Below are positions 51,128-61,840 of a stretch of 64,000 nt of DNA, piece by piece; the stretch's first letter is position 1, and each line of letters starts with the position of its first letter. Both the position numbers and the translations under genes were made by a program. This DNA is from Gracilaria gracilis. Taxonomy: Eukaryota; Rhodophyta; Florideophyceae; Gracilariales; Gracilariaceae. The stretch covers positions 248,001 through 312,000 of the forward strand of contig JARGSG010000199.1 of the NCBI GenBank assembly GCA_030374805.1. The letters are read 5' to 3'. The notes below the pieces were generated by a model, which was not told where the DNA came from, ran no database searches, and saw only the letters and a program-made list of their open reading frames with translations.

Positions 51128-53245
51128 TTAGTTTTTCGGAACCGGAACCGCCTGATGCGGGCGATTTCCCTCCGCGGGACCTACCTGATTCCCGTTTACC
51201 GCTTCGCGACGCTGAGCCTGAAGGTTATTCTGCGCGAAGGCAGGGTTACCATGCATGGTTCCAGCAGCTCCCTGAAGGGCCAACGAATGCTTAGCGCCGT
51301 CATAGGATGTTCTGGGGACCCGTGCCTGTTCCTTGGGCGTCAGAGCCTCGAACTGAGTGACGATTTTCAACCTATCTCTTCCCAGGACCGTACACTGCGG
51401 CGAAATATGACCAAACTCATAACATTCGTAGCAGATCACTGCGATTGAACCATCGGTGGGACGCGCTATACCACGACCCTGCTGGGTGCTATCCCTCCAT
51501 CCTGGGCGAGTTGTCCTCCTCATGCGACCTCCATAGGATATCGGTGCTGCCGGAACTCGGCGGTCCTGACCATACAGGGCCGGATCGCACTCCGTAGACG
51601 GCACCGTGGTTGACGGCAATTCCGAGGTGCCAATTGAAGTGCCGATAGAACTCGGATTACTACCTATGAGGTGCACATTATCCATTTCCATACTGGCTTC
51701 ATTCCCATATGAAAGGGCCAGAGAAGAGTCAGAATTATTGGCAAACAGTACCTTACGAGGCTTCGGCTTGGAGGAACGCCGAGCTCGGAGCGTATCCCCT
51801 TCAGCCTGGGCGTACTGTACCAGTTCCAAATAGGTTATCTTCCGATTCTCCTCCCGATAACGGGCTACCAGTGCCCGAATCGCGGGATTTAACCCATCGA
51901 CAAACATCGCACATCTTTCCTGTGAAGAATGAACAATACCACAGTGGTGGAAAGCCTTATTCAGGCGCGTTGAATAAGCCGTTTCCGTTTCTTCCGGAGG
52001 TTGCTTCAGCTCCCTAAGGGCCGACGTAGCCTGCTGAATGGCATGACCAGTAGCGTATGACCTTAAGAGGTAATGAACCGCTTCGGGCCAACAAGTAACG
52101 CCGCCTTCCGAGGCTCTTGACGATCCAAGGATGGAATTAAACTGGTCTTCAGCCTGACCTTTCAGGTAATAGGGAAGGGCAATGTACGCCTGTCCCTCCG
52201 TCATTCCGATAATATCGGCTTCATGAACGAACCTAGAGAGTAAATCCAGCACCCAGATGGGGTCTTCTCCTGTAAACTCGCGATTCTTGAGTGTCACGCT
52301 GAGCTTACGGATGTGCGCCCTCACCTTTTCGGTACTTCTAGAGGTTCTCGTCCCTTCGGACTTCTGTAACCGATAGTAACGGTACGATAACAACTTCCGA
52401 TAAAGCGGATTCGTAGGTTTCAACTCCTTAAGACCAGGACACTTAGCTCCCTTCTCCCGGGTACGAACTGCACCTTGAGAGGTAGACGTGGCCCTTGAAC
52501 GGGACGATCGAGAGTGTCGACGACGACTACCTTCTGAGGCAGTGGAAGATGACGACGATGACGACGATGACGAGCTGTCCGAGCTGTCAGAGTCAGAGTC
52601 AGAATCAGAGTCAGACGAATCCACGTGGTGGCGAAACTCTTTTGAGGACTTGCGATGGCTCTTCTTATCAGAGTGATGAACGAAATCTTTCGAAACAGAC
52701 TTCTCCCGTGGGGGAACTTCTACTTCTCCATCCATTCCAATAATGGCTTCGAGGGTACCCAGATCAGCGTGAATTCGATCCGTTGTGGCACGGAACTCTT
52801 CCATTGTCCGATGATAGGCATCCACGAAACCCTGTGGGGAACCAAAGCACTCCAGAATTGAGTTCATTTCCTGTCTCAGGAGCTGGATTTCTCCCGAAAC
52901 ATCTCTCATTTGAGCGTCTTTCACTTCTTCGCGAAGCGATTCGACCTCCTTTTTTAGTGCAGCTTGAGAGCTAGCTCTCACCGCGCTCTGGGCCTCAAGC
53001 ATGCGAACTTGAGTATCCAATTCGGATAATACTGCGTCACTTGCCGCAGTAGCGGATAAGGGTCCTTCCAGAGGAACGGAACGGGGCCCGGCCACTGGGG
53101 CATCAGACGTCTTCGACGGTTGTTTCCGGCTCCCGGATTTTTTTCCCTTCACCGGTAGCGGTTCAGGAACTGACCGCGCTTTCGGGGGTAAACGAGAACC
53201 AACAGAACGGGCCTTGGACGGACTTGGCCGTTTTCCGGATCCCAT
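51128..53245 (-). CDS. gag: Gypsy B Gag
   Basis: An intact 705-aa frame starting MGSGKRPSPSKARSVGSRL. A basic N-terminus leads to a coiled coil (about 75-135, ALKKEVESLREEVKDAQM) and an Asp/Ser repeat tract (about 205-235, encoded by GAC/GAT and TCA repeats at 52545-52620). The capsid region is about 330-480 (GEDPIWVLDLLSRFVHEADI, YYLKGQAEDQFNSIL, ERCAMFVDGLNPAIRALV). One zinc-knuckle-like motif, CYECYEFGHISPQC (C-x2-C-x4-H-x4-C), lies at about 607. It packages element RNA in cytoplasmic particles. Confidence 0.88.
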   Translation of the reverse strand: MGSGKRPSPSKARSVGSRLPPKARSVPEPLPVKGKKSGSRKQPSKTSDAPVAGPRSVPLEGPLSATAASDAVLSELDTQVRMLEAQSAVRASSQAALKKEVESLREEVKDAQMRDVSGEIQLLRQEMNSILECFGSPQGFVDAYHRTMEEFRATTDRIHADLGTLEAIIGMDGEVEVPPREKSVSKDFVHHSDKKSHRKSSKEFRHHVDSSDSDSDSDSDSSDSSSSSSSSSSSTASEGSRRRHSRSSRSRATSTSQGAVRTREKGAKCPGLKELKPTNPLYRKLLSYRYYRLQKSEGTRTSRSTEKVRAHIRKLSVTLKNREFTGEDPIWVLDLLSRFVHEADIIGMTEGQAYIALPYYLKGQAEDQFNSILGSSRASEGGVTCWPEAVHYLLRSYATGHAIQQATSALRELKQPPEETETAYSTRLNKAFHHCGIVHSSQERCAMFVDGLNPAIRALVARYREENRKITYLELVQYAQAEGDTLRARRSSKPKPRKVLFANNSDSSLALSYGNEASMEMDNVHLIGSNPSSIGTSIGTSELPSTTVPSTECDPALYGQDRRVPAAPISYGGRMRRTTRPGWRDSTQQGRGIARPTDGSIAVICYECYEFGHISPQCTVLGRDRLKIVTQFEALTPKEQARVPRTSYDGAKHSLALQGAAGTMHGNPAFAQNNLQAQRREAVNGNQVGPAEGNRPHQAVPVPKN

Positions 53246-53391
53246 TTCAGTGACAGAAACAAACCCAAGCGGGGAAACAACTTCAAAAACAATAACAAAC
53301 TTCTAATTTCGAACTCCTATGAGTACTACTTCAATTAAACTTCCTTTTCAGGCTCTAGTTCACTAGACTCTTGTAGGTCAGGAGACCAGAA

Positions 53392-54383
53392 TGTAGAGCA
53401 AACCCCAAAGAGGGTACGTGTCCACCAGGGTGTCCGAGTTCTGCTCCCACAAAGGGGCGAACTCAGAAGGAGAGCCCTCTGCCAGTGCGCGTGCCGTGTG
53501 GCAGCCGGGTGTAAACCGGAGACGGTACTGGAATAATCTGCAGAGGTAAAGAAGAGCGTGGGCCTAGAGAGGAGTAACCGACGACGGATCAAGAGAGAAC
53601 GAGTCTAGAAGAGCGAACGGTGCCGTAAGACGGTGTAATGCTCCTACGGAGCACCACACGAGCGAAGCTACGGCCCGTGCCAACGGCGGGAACAGGGGCG
53701 ATAGCGGAACGAGACACACACGCGAGTGTCCAAATATAACTCTATACAGAGACGGAAGCGAGACCTGCACCAGGAAAACGGTGAACTGAACAAAGATCCG
53801 GTACCTCGGTGAACGACAACAAATACAACCTGATACTGGGGTAATTAGCGAAACAAGCCAGAAACTGGTAGTAAAGAACTTCCTTAGGGACCCTGAGAGG
53901 TGATTGTACCGAGACCAGTCGTGGTTACTCTCCGTAGAGAAGTTTTGAACCTACGTAGCCAGTAACAACCATAGCCCAGCCTTCGGGATGAAGACCACGT
54001 ACTTCAGGAAGAAGATACGACTCAGGTGAGTTTTACTTAGTGGCTACAGGGCGAGATCGCCCGAACATATATACTTTCTACTGTATCTAGGGCTGCGCAC
54101 TCCCACGAGGGCTCTACATTTCGAAAACCCAGTGTCAGGGTGCCACAGTATCTACCCAGCGGGTGTGACGCCAAATATTTGGACAAATATGCCACAAGGC
54201 CCTACTGTACACCTACTTCATAGGTGCTATCCCCGATTCACCTAACAAGGTACGTCCCAACAATATTTCCAATTTCACCCGAAACGGGGTCCATATTCAT
54301 AGTCTGACACGTCAGGGCTCAATAGATAGAGCTCCATTATGAGAACCTTCATTGTGCCGACATCGGATTGCCATTGCTCCACA
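53392..54383 (-). repeat. Gypsy B 5' LTR
   Basis: 992 bp. Directly after it on the minus strand comes TTCTGGTCTCCTGACC; a primer site TGGTCTCCTGACC, offset three bases, is possible, but I cannot name the tRNA. Confidence 0.9.
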
Positions 54384-54681
54384 TGAGACACCTTTGAACC
54401 ATTTTGTGGGCAATAAGCAGTCTTTTTTATAGCAAGTTTTGCGTTCTGTGCTCCAATGATCTTGAGAGCTTTGAGTATAATCTTGCACTTTTGGGTGTCG
54501 AGAGAAGCCTGTTGTACCAAGCGCTTGGCATGGTCAAGGGTGAGTGGAGCGGATGTGGAAGACGATTTTTTTCATCTTGTTGGATCACATTGAGAGTGCA
54601 GGAAGGTTGAAGGCTTTTGTCCTGTTGCGGGCGTTTAGCGCGTGCGTCGGAGCTTGCGGTAATCTTTGTTCCTTTCTCCAT
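54384..54681 (-). pseudogene. ORF-B of E2, N-terminal part
   Basis: Starts MEKGTKITASSDARAKRPQQ at 54681, 198 bp from the right end of E2. After a frame change near 54560 it continues KRLVQQASLDTQKC, LKALKIIGAQNAKLAIKK and QNGSKVSH up to the gypsy B target copy TGAGA (54384-54388). E1 ORF-B has ITLKDVHIFGAQNTKLTTK at the same place, about residue 100, so gypsy B cut the protein there. Confidence 0.7.
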
Positions 54682-54855
54682 GGAACTTCTATCTTGATAT
54701 GTACAAGGGGGTTCAGTATGTGAGGCTATTCAAAGCGCTTCAACAGTTTCTTTCATGACTGCGGAGATATTTGGGCTGCAGACGGAAATGAAAAACTTTA
54801 CCAACGTGGCCGCATACGATTGGCTGTCTGCAGATTTCCTGTTCACAGTTTAGTC

Positions 54856-54879
54856 ATAAAGAAAGTCATGGAACGGCCC
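54856..54879 (-). repeat. E2 right terminal inverted repeat
   Basis: Complement of GGGCCGTTCCATGACTTTCT plus four bases; TTA follows at 54880-54882. Confidence 0.75.
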
Positions 54880-54916
54880 TTAGTCCTCCTTTTACGCCGA
54901 AAAGGAAAGTTTACAA

Positions 54917-54960
54917 TCAGCATTTAGAGAAGCAACCTTCTCGTAACAAACCCAGAGAGG
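54917..54960. repeat. Short dispersed repeat shared with 18601-18640
   Basis: TTTAGAGAAGCAACCTTCTC then TAACAAA, just outside E2. Same orientation as the other copy. Confidence 0.45.
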
Positions 54961-55314
54961 CACCTTGACAGGCCATAGATATCCAGGTGATACACCTTGG
55001 ATGTTTTCGTGGGCACTCTGATATCCTCTTGATGCCCGTTAGACGTGTACAGCATTTTTTGAGCAGAAATTGTTACGAATGGATGTTCAGAAGATGTCCC
55101 TTCTGATAATGTACCTGGACTGTGAAAGCGCAGCAACATGTAGCGCACTGCCCATACGCACCTGCGTGGTGTGCGCACAGTCGTCCTGGGGCGCTCTTAG
55201 CGTTACTGAACTGGCCAAACAGATGGCTGCCAGGATACCTCCGAAATCAGCTGTTGTTGCTGGCGCTGTTCTGCAGTGGCGTGTATCTTCCCGCTGAACT
55301 AGAGTTCTTTCGAA

Positions 55315-56560
55315 ATGAATCCCTCCCAGAACTCGCAGCACAGAAGAAAGATTCCTGCGAGGGGCGCCGGTCTTTCTTTTGACCATCGTCATCCTCAAGC
55401 CTCGCGCTCTCTTGTGCAACCTGTGCTGCACGTGGGTCCCACCATAATTAGAATCGATGACCATGACGACGAATATGCTGTACGCGTCAATGCTGCTGAA
55501 GTTGCATCGGGCTCTGTTCGAAAACTTGGGCACATAGTGCCAGAAGCTTCTCCCGAGAACGCCGCTAACGGCCCGGCAATCGGCCATGCTGAGCTCGATG
55601 ATGAACACCGTAACACCCTCCTCACGCTTCAGGGCCCGTGCTTGTTCGTGCTGTTAAAGAGGCGCTTGACGACGCCGATCTTTCCGTCAACCAAAATGAA
55701 TTAGAAAACGTGTCCGACTCCGCCAAAGGTTTTGCTATGTCCATCCCCGTGAATCCAGAGCCGCTTGACCCTACACTCAGCACATGGCTACCAGAGCCGA
55801 CCGAATCGTTTGATGAGGAGGCACCTTTATTGCAGCTACAGGGAATCGACTTGGCGCCACATAGCCATATGGCCATCCCTTCGGAGGTAACGGCGGTTGT
55901 TCAACGGCAGGGGAGTAAGCACAACATTAAAGAACATGAGGTGCTAATCTCTCTTCCAGATACTGCAAATGCGGGTCCCAACACTGGTTTTACCATCCCC
56001 AATTATGACCCCAGAGAAAATCTTACCGACCTTTTGGTTGTGGTTCCACCAGAGCAGGATGAAGAGCCCGATCCATTGAGCAAACTGGACAGTACGAACA
56101 ACACCACTACCGAAACTGCGAAGGAGGCTATCGAAGAATAAATTAGCAACATTGTAACTCCGCTGGCAGCCATCGTTGACTTGGAGTCCACCGTCGAAGT
56201 GCGAGGATCTGCGAAGAGTGCCACTTTGACTATGAACGTGAGGCGATAGGTGTCTGTTGTTGGCTACCTCATTCTTGCCGTAGCCTTCTTCTCTGTGGCC
56301 AGCCAAGGAATTGCAGTGAAATGGTGACCGAGTGTGGATGGCATGATTGCTGCAGCCTGGCTGATGCAGTGTCAAACGTGCCTCATGGTACCATTGGCAA
56401 TGTTCGAGTACATCACAATGAATGAACAAGAGCATTGGCAATGGCGACAAACATCGACGATGAAATTATTAATAGTTGCGGCAAGTTTGTCGCAAGTGTT
56501 CCGGGCTTGTGGGTTCTTTCTTTCCGTAGACTTCACCTCATTGTTTAACGCTTGGTCACT
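55315..56560 (+). pseudogene. Membrane protein pseudogene, possibly a drug/metabolite-type transporter
   Basis: Starts MNPSQNSQHRRKIPARG. It changes frame near 55620 and then keeps one frame to about 56560, interrupted by TAA (56139), TAG (56247) and TGA (56325). The first 300 codons are acidic and hydrophilic. After them come VVGYLILAVAFFSVASQGIA, MIAAAWLMQCQTCLMVPLA and LLIVAASLSQVFRACGFFLS, then SLFNAW, which recall the first three helices of DMT/EamA-like carriers. The text stops where gypsy C begins, so the gene is probably truncated by that insertion. Family call is tentative. Confidence 0.4.
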
Positions 56561-56628
56561 GAACAACATCCACGCACTAACGAATACAAACAACTTTGTC
56601 GATCCTGTCAACAACTACCGCCGGTATG

Positions 56629-58884
56629 AGTGCAAACCACTTGACTGGAAACAGCCGCCCTTCGAGGTATCGTATACCTCCTTTGCCGTCGTTTCGAGGA
56701 AGCGAGTCTACGGCAATTAAGGATCCTTTTGAATTCCTTGGGAAGGTAAAGGCCCTGATCACGGCACATGACGTGCGGGAAGACCGATGGCTCCCCGCAT
56801 TGCTGACCTCGTTGAATGGGTTCGACAGACAATGGACGGAAAGGAGTCTATCAGGATCAGACTGGAGCCAGGTGCATGATACCTTTCTACACCATTTTGA
56901 GTCACCTGCAATCAGGAACAAGCTCATACGAGATCTGATGACAATCTCGCAGAGGCCTTCAGAGACAGTACAGGAGTACAGCGATAGGTTCACCAGCCTC
57001 ATGGCACGCACTGGTCGCCGTGATGACGATGAGACGCTGGTTGCAGTGTACATCCACGGATTGGATGTAAATCTACAGGACCTCGTGCAGGTAGCTCGCG
57101 CAGCCACACTCAACATGTGGAAGCGCACTAATCATGGTAGACCTTCTGTTTCAATTTCAGAGGAGATATCGAGTGCGATCACATTGGACTCCTCTCGCTC
57201 CTCGCGTCTTAGAGGAAACCATTATCCTCTGTCTGGCACGTCTGAGCAAGAGAAATCGCAAGGTGGGAAGAGGCGCCATGGTGGACGCCACTTCACCAGA
57301 AGCCAAGAACGAGACCGTGCGCAATGGAAGAGCAAAGAGCCGTCGCAGAAAAAGGAAAGACCCGACGCGGCGACAAGAGAACAACTCCGACAGGAAAAGA
57401 AATGTTATGACTGCCGGAAGCCATGGCAACGAGGGCACAAATGTGCAGATCATGTCAAGAAGGAGCCGCAAGCTGCCAATTTGCAAATGGAAGCAGCGCT
57501 GAACTCTACCATTGAAGCAGAACCACAGCGTAGTCCCGATTGTACCGATGCGGAGCTGCGAGCGCTCTTAGGATATGACGATCACGACTCAGAGACACGG
57601 CTTTTGAGGAGCATTGTGGAGAGTGACAAGCTGAGGGAACCGTCCCTCAGTGCACTGACTTCAGCCCCTGAAGACGCCTCTGAGCTCCTGTACACCCCTG
57701 TTAGAATCAATAAAATCGACGTATGGGCCATGGTAGATTCTGGGGCGACATCTACATTCCTCTCCAGCGACTTTGCTGAAAAGCATCGCATTGCGGTACA
57801 GACAGTGACTGAAAACATCCTAGATGGGCGTGGAAAGGCCATGGCTGAACGCAAGGGTGTGACAGAGATTAAGGTTACGAATGGGGCTCGCACAGCCCAT
57901 ATTACCGCAGAGGTCATGCACCGGGATATGATAATTGGTTTACCGCACTTCCCAGCATTCGGGTACTCTATCGAAGGCATACCTCAAGCAGTCAGCTTGT
58001 CAGCTGACGCCAAACAGCCCACACCCGACCCCGTTCCCAAGGAGCCGGACGAAGCTCCCGAAAGATCACGAAGTGCTGCGGATATATCTCAAGATGTGGA
58101 TGAAGCTTTGCAGCGCAATCAAGATATTCCGTCATCAGCTAGGTGCACCCATCCGTTGGCTGTACTGAGAGTCAGGCCTTCAACCACTGCTCCTATCAAG
58201 AGCCGGGTCAACTTTGTCTCCCGCCGAGACGAAGATCGTGTCAACGCTGAGATAAGTCGATGGCTTTCAGCCAAATTCATCGAACCCGCTCCTGCAGACT
58301 GCGCAAACTCGTTTCCAATTCTGAGCGTACCGAAGAAAGATGGAGAAGGCAACCTTGTTGATGTGCGCCCATGCGTGGATTTACGTCGCCTCAATTCGCT
58401 CCTGCCGGACTCAGACTACCCTCTGCCTCGCGTGCAAGACATATTGGACGCCGTCGGCTCTGTATCCGGACTCAACGCGGTGTTCACTACACTAGACATC
58501 AGAGATGGGTATTTCAAATTTCCCATCCCTGATGAAGACAGGAACCGGATCGCTTTCCGCTGGAAGGGCACGCACTATCGCATGCGCGCCGCACCGTTTG
58601 GAATTAAGACTATTTCAGCTAAGTTCCAACAGTTGATGGACAAAATTCTTGGCGACGTCCCGTACGTTGCAGTCTACATCGATGATATTTTCATCTTTTC
58701 AGACAACATGACCGAGCACGAAGAGCATGTTCGAGACGTCATAGAGAGGCTGAGGAAGTGGAAGATACTCATCAAAGTTGACAAGTGTCGTTTTGGACGA
58801 AAGAAAGTGAATCTGCTCGGCTTCGTCGTGACTGGCGAGGGCATTCGCAAGGATCCATCGAAGGTGGACGCAATCGCAAACTAG
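56629..58884 (+). pseudogene. Gypsy C Gag, protease and RT
   Basis: From Met 56629 (MSANHLTGNSRPSRYR). Capsid: DPFEFLGKVKALITAHDV, FLHHFESPAIRNKLIRDLM. Zinc knuckle CYDCRKPWQRGHKC. Protease DVWAMVDSGATSTFLSSDF, with intact DSG. RT: CVDLRRLNSLLPDSDYP, TTLDIRDGYFKFPI and catalytic VAVYIDDIFIFSDN. The frame stops at TAG 58882-58884 (DAIAN*ERPQ), where relatives have Trp, consistent with TGG to TAG. It is the start of a polyprotein that continues at 58885. Confidence 0.87.
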
Positions 58885-59550
58885 GAAAGACCTCAAACTA
58901 CTAAGCAGCCGTTGAGCTTCTTAGGAGCCGCTAACTACTACCGACAGTTCATCCCCAGGTTTTCTCACGTGTCAAAGCCACTGCATCTGGCTCGGAAACG
59001 GAAAGGGCCACTGAAGTGGACCGAGGAGATGGAACGTTCATTCGAAGCTATTCGATCGAAGGTGACCGAGAACTTGACACTAGCGTACCCTGCAGATGAC
59101 AAGGAGTACATGGTCGGCACAGATGCATCCAATTACGGACTTGGCGCCTGGATAGGACACCGTCAAGCAAATGGCGAAGTGCGGTTTATTGCTTTTGCGT
59201 CGCGATCGTTATCAACCTCAGAACGGAATTATGGAGCGACGAAAAAGGAATTACTGGCCATAGTCTGGGCTCTTGAGAAGTTTAGGTGCTACCCAATTGG
59301 ACGACAGTTCGTGCTCTACACTGACCATCGAGCACTAACGTTTCTCCAGAGCCAACGCGACATTAACCCGATGATCGCTAGATGGTTTGACCGCATCATC
59401 CAGTACAATTTCCGGATCGTACACTTGCCAGGGCCCCATAATTACCTCGCCGACGCACGCAGTAGGAAAATGCCAAGCGTGACGCTGGCTAGTCTCACTG
59501 TATCCCAACTTGTCCGGGATAAGAAGGGCCCCTCATCTGAAGAGGAATGA
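58885..59550 (+). pseudogene. Gypsy C RNase H
   Basis: Same frame as RT after the TAG: LSFLGAANYYRQFIPRF (connection), then RNase H with YMVGTDASNYGLGAWIG, TKKELLAIVWALEKF, LYTDHRALTFL and HNYLADARSR. TGA at 59548-59550 ends it (SSEEE*QTLV). Confidence 0.85.
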
Positions 59551-60838
59551 CAAACGCTCGTGAAGGAAGCACATGAATTCGGGCATTTCGGGGAGCTGGA
59601 AGTCTTCAACAAGCTCTGGCACAACGGTTATTGGTGGAACGGAATCAGAGCAGATATCAAGAAGGTAACAGGCTCGTGCCTTCCCTGCATGCGATACAAC
59701 ATTCGAAAGAGAGGGTTTCATCCTCTCAAGTCCATCACTGCAGAATCTCCATGGGATCACGTTGCTGTAGACTTGATCACGTCCTTACCTGAATCAGATA
59801 ACGGTCAAAATACGCTGTTGACCATCGTCTGTATGATGACTAAGTTTGCCATCCTACGTACCCTCGAAAGCAAGGAAATGACGCGAGTAGCTCGCGCATT
59901 GTGGGAGGTGATGTCCGACTTCCGCACTCCGAAGATAATCCATTCCGACAATGGTTCGGAATTTTTCAACGAACTCATCACAGAGCTTACCAATTTGAAC
60001 CGTATCAACCATCGCGCCATCTCGCCATATAATCCTCGAGCGAACGGTGCAGTCGAACGGGTAAATGGAATCATGGAAACAATGCTTTTGAAGGAACTGG
60101 ATGGTGCAACACACAGATGGGAAGAGTATGTGCCATTCGTGCAGCTAGCATATAATTGTAAGGTTGCTGCTCTTACTGGCTCTACTCTTTTTTCTCTCAT
60201 GTTTGGTCGCAAGATGAACGGGTTCTCGAAGTTTGGAACAACCGCCACATCCACACCTCTCAGTCTGAAACTATGGAAATCACACCAGAATAAAGTAGCT
60301 CAAACGGTTTTCCCATCTGTGACTGAGAGGGTGAAGGAGATCAAGAAAAAAGACGCGAGGTACTTTGTGGCCGGTCGACGAATGCTCAAACCATATGCTT
60401 TTCTGCCAGGAGCATTAGTAATGATGAAGGACGTGACCAAGTACTCAAAGTGGGATGCCAGATTTGAAGGACCGTTTACAGTAGTACGCAAGAATCGTGG
60501 AGGCGCTTACGTTTTGCGCGATGAATTGGGCAAGCTTAAACGTGCAGTACCTCTTGATCATTTGAAATTGGTTGTGCACAAGGGAGACAGCGCAGCCTAT
60601 GATGACCAAACGTATGAAGTTATAAAGATTTTAAAACATTGAACAGCTACGAATGGAAAATTGAGCTACTTGGTAGTTTGGAAAGACAGAAATATCAAAC
60701 CAAGCTGGGAGCTAGTCGATAATTTCAACGAATTGAACATTATTCGCCGTTATTGGAGGTCGGTCCGTCCAACAAGAAGTGCTCTTCGAAAGAAGAAGAC
60801 GAACCTGGAGGGGGTGATGTCGTGCTGAAGCCAGACAA
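59551..60838 (+). pseudogene. Gypsy C integrase and split chromodomain
   Basis: HHCC: HEFGHFGELE and CLPCMR. Core: DHVAVDLITSLP (Asp), IIHSDNGSEFFN (Asp), ANGAVERVNGIM (Glu). A GPF-type tail follows, with DARFEGPFTVVRKNRGG. The chromodomain starts TYEVIKILKH, is interrupted by TGA (60640-60642) and continues in frame with KLSYLVVWKDRNIKPSWELV, ending near 60838. The stop fits CGA to TGA and removes the binding half of the chromodomain. Confidence 0.85.
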
Positions 60839-61019
60839 TAAAGGGCACAGGGGAAACAGAGCGTCAAGCTTCAAGCCGCACACAGCACTACCAGCCGTGC
60901 GACGTGCTACGAGCTGGACGCCAGGCTTCAAGCCACGCTTCGTGTCTGTGAGGGCTTACAACCACCGTAACAGACACTGAAGAGAATGCGCTGAGCTCGA
61001 ACTAGTCGTTTGTGTCACT

Positions 61020-61168
61020 GTAGAACATGACTCCCTAGCAACGTACGTTTTGTAGAACCGTCCGCGGGTCTCCATAAAAAGCCCGCGGACAGATTCGTAA
61101 ACTAGAGATACGCTGGCAGGCGTCTGATTGAACTTTCTCTTCCCCCCTCCTCTTGTCCTGAACACCAC
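61020..61168 (-). repeat. Dispersed repeat R2, copy b (coding-like)
   Basis: Minus strand similar to 2283-2454 at DNA and peptide level (FNQTPASVSLVYESVRGLF, METRGRFYKTYV). It lies about 180 bp beyond gypsy C. Confidence 0.55.
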
Positions 61169-61454
61169 ATTAGTGCCCTTTACCTCTAGAATAGAACAGG
61201 TAAATTATAATGTCTAAAATTTACGAAAGTCAAACCGAGTTTCCAATTGTTCAAAGAGAAAATATTTTACTAACTGCCCAGAAAGTTCCCATTATTGACA
61301 AATGGATGCACAGGGTCCACTTTTCATACTATTATTATCTGCAGAAGCAAAGTTTATCGACAAAAATGTGCACAAGTTTAACTGTTCATAGTACCAAAAT
61401 ATGGGTACTAAATGTGGCATTTAGTCGGGAGCATAATGATGTTTTGGGCCCATA

Positions 61455-61840
61455 GCACTACGCATCCAAAGCTGATCATATGACATATGCTTGTTTGCCT
61501 TGTTTTGTAACTTGTTGGCAGTGAAATGATCCAAACACAGAGTGCCTCCTAAAAGAAAGCAAAATGCGCCGTGTGACACGGCGCATTTTTTTAAAGAAAA
61601 ATATTAAGTATTACTACTGTGTCTGAATAGAATCTGAGTATTTTATGTATAAGCGTCACGAATTGCCAGTGTCCCAGAAATTGTGATGCATCTCCAGAAC
61701 ACCAGCCCTTGCTGCTATTCGAGCTGAATTTGCCACAATTGGCTTGGCATATTGAGCTAATTGCCAGTTTTCCACCCAGTAGGAGCTTTGCTATTACGTT
61801 TTTGCACATCTTCCGCACTAAATTTAAGAAATAATTGTAT
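61455..61840 (+). repeat. Dispersed repeat R3, copy b, with perfect hairpin
   Basis: Aligns with 19340-19720. At 61563-61587 AATGCGCCGTGT and ACACGGCGCATT form a perfect 12-bp stem around a single G, followed by a T-run to 61592, resembling a hairpin terminator or RNA 3' element. The minus strand has a 130-codon frame (61980-61591) of unknown nature. Confidence 0.6.

Larger units (their letters stand above)
42402..54383 (-). mobile_element. Ty3/gypsy chromovirus B with antisense ORF
   Basis: A 12.0-kb minus-strand element with 992-bp LTRs, TG...CA ends, TGAGA duplications and polypurine tract 43394-43405. Order: gag, protease, RT-RNase H, integrase, a 1-kb linker, chromodomain, then a 1.9-kb region whose long frame is on the opposite strand. 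The LTRs differ by several per cent by eye, so it is older than gypsy A. Pol has two TAG codons and one frameshift. It sits inside ORF-B of E2 in the same orientation. Confidence 0.93.
31435..54879. mobile_element. PIF/Harbinger DNA transposon E2 with two nested gypsy elements
   Basis: Left end GGGCCGTTACATGACTTTAT (31435) and right end (complement GGGCCGTTCCATGACTTTCT, ending 54879) match at 21 of 24 positions and are flanked by TTA (31432-31434, 54880-54882). The ends are related to those of E1. Contents: transposase (+), RND-like fragment (+) and ORF-B (-), the mirror image of E1. Gypsy A and gypsy B account for 17.3 kb; without them and their second target copies E2 is about 6.1 kb. It is more degraded than E1: the transposase has a frameshift and ORF-B is split and has other damage. 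Confidence 0.82.
56596..60838 (+). mobile_element. Ty3/gypsy chromovirus C (degenerate, LTRs not recognised)
   Basis: Gag, protease, RT, RNase H, integrase and chromodomain all lie in one plus-strand frame broken by TAG 58882-58884, TGA 59548-59550 and TGA 60640-60642. No frameshift is needed. GGAGGGGG (60807-60814) followed by TGATGT could be the polypurine tract and start of a 3' LTR, but I find no matching 5' LTR, so the element is probably 5'-truncated at the transporter pseudogene. Confidence 0.85.

Noticed and set aside
60815-60970. Possible short 3' LTR of gypsy C starting TGATGTCG after GGAGGGGG
   Set aside because: No matching copy found upstream of gag, so it cannot be shown to be an LTR.
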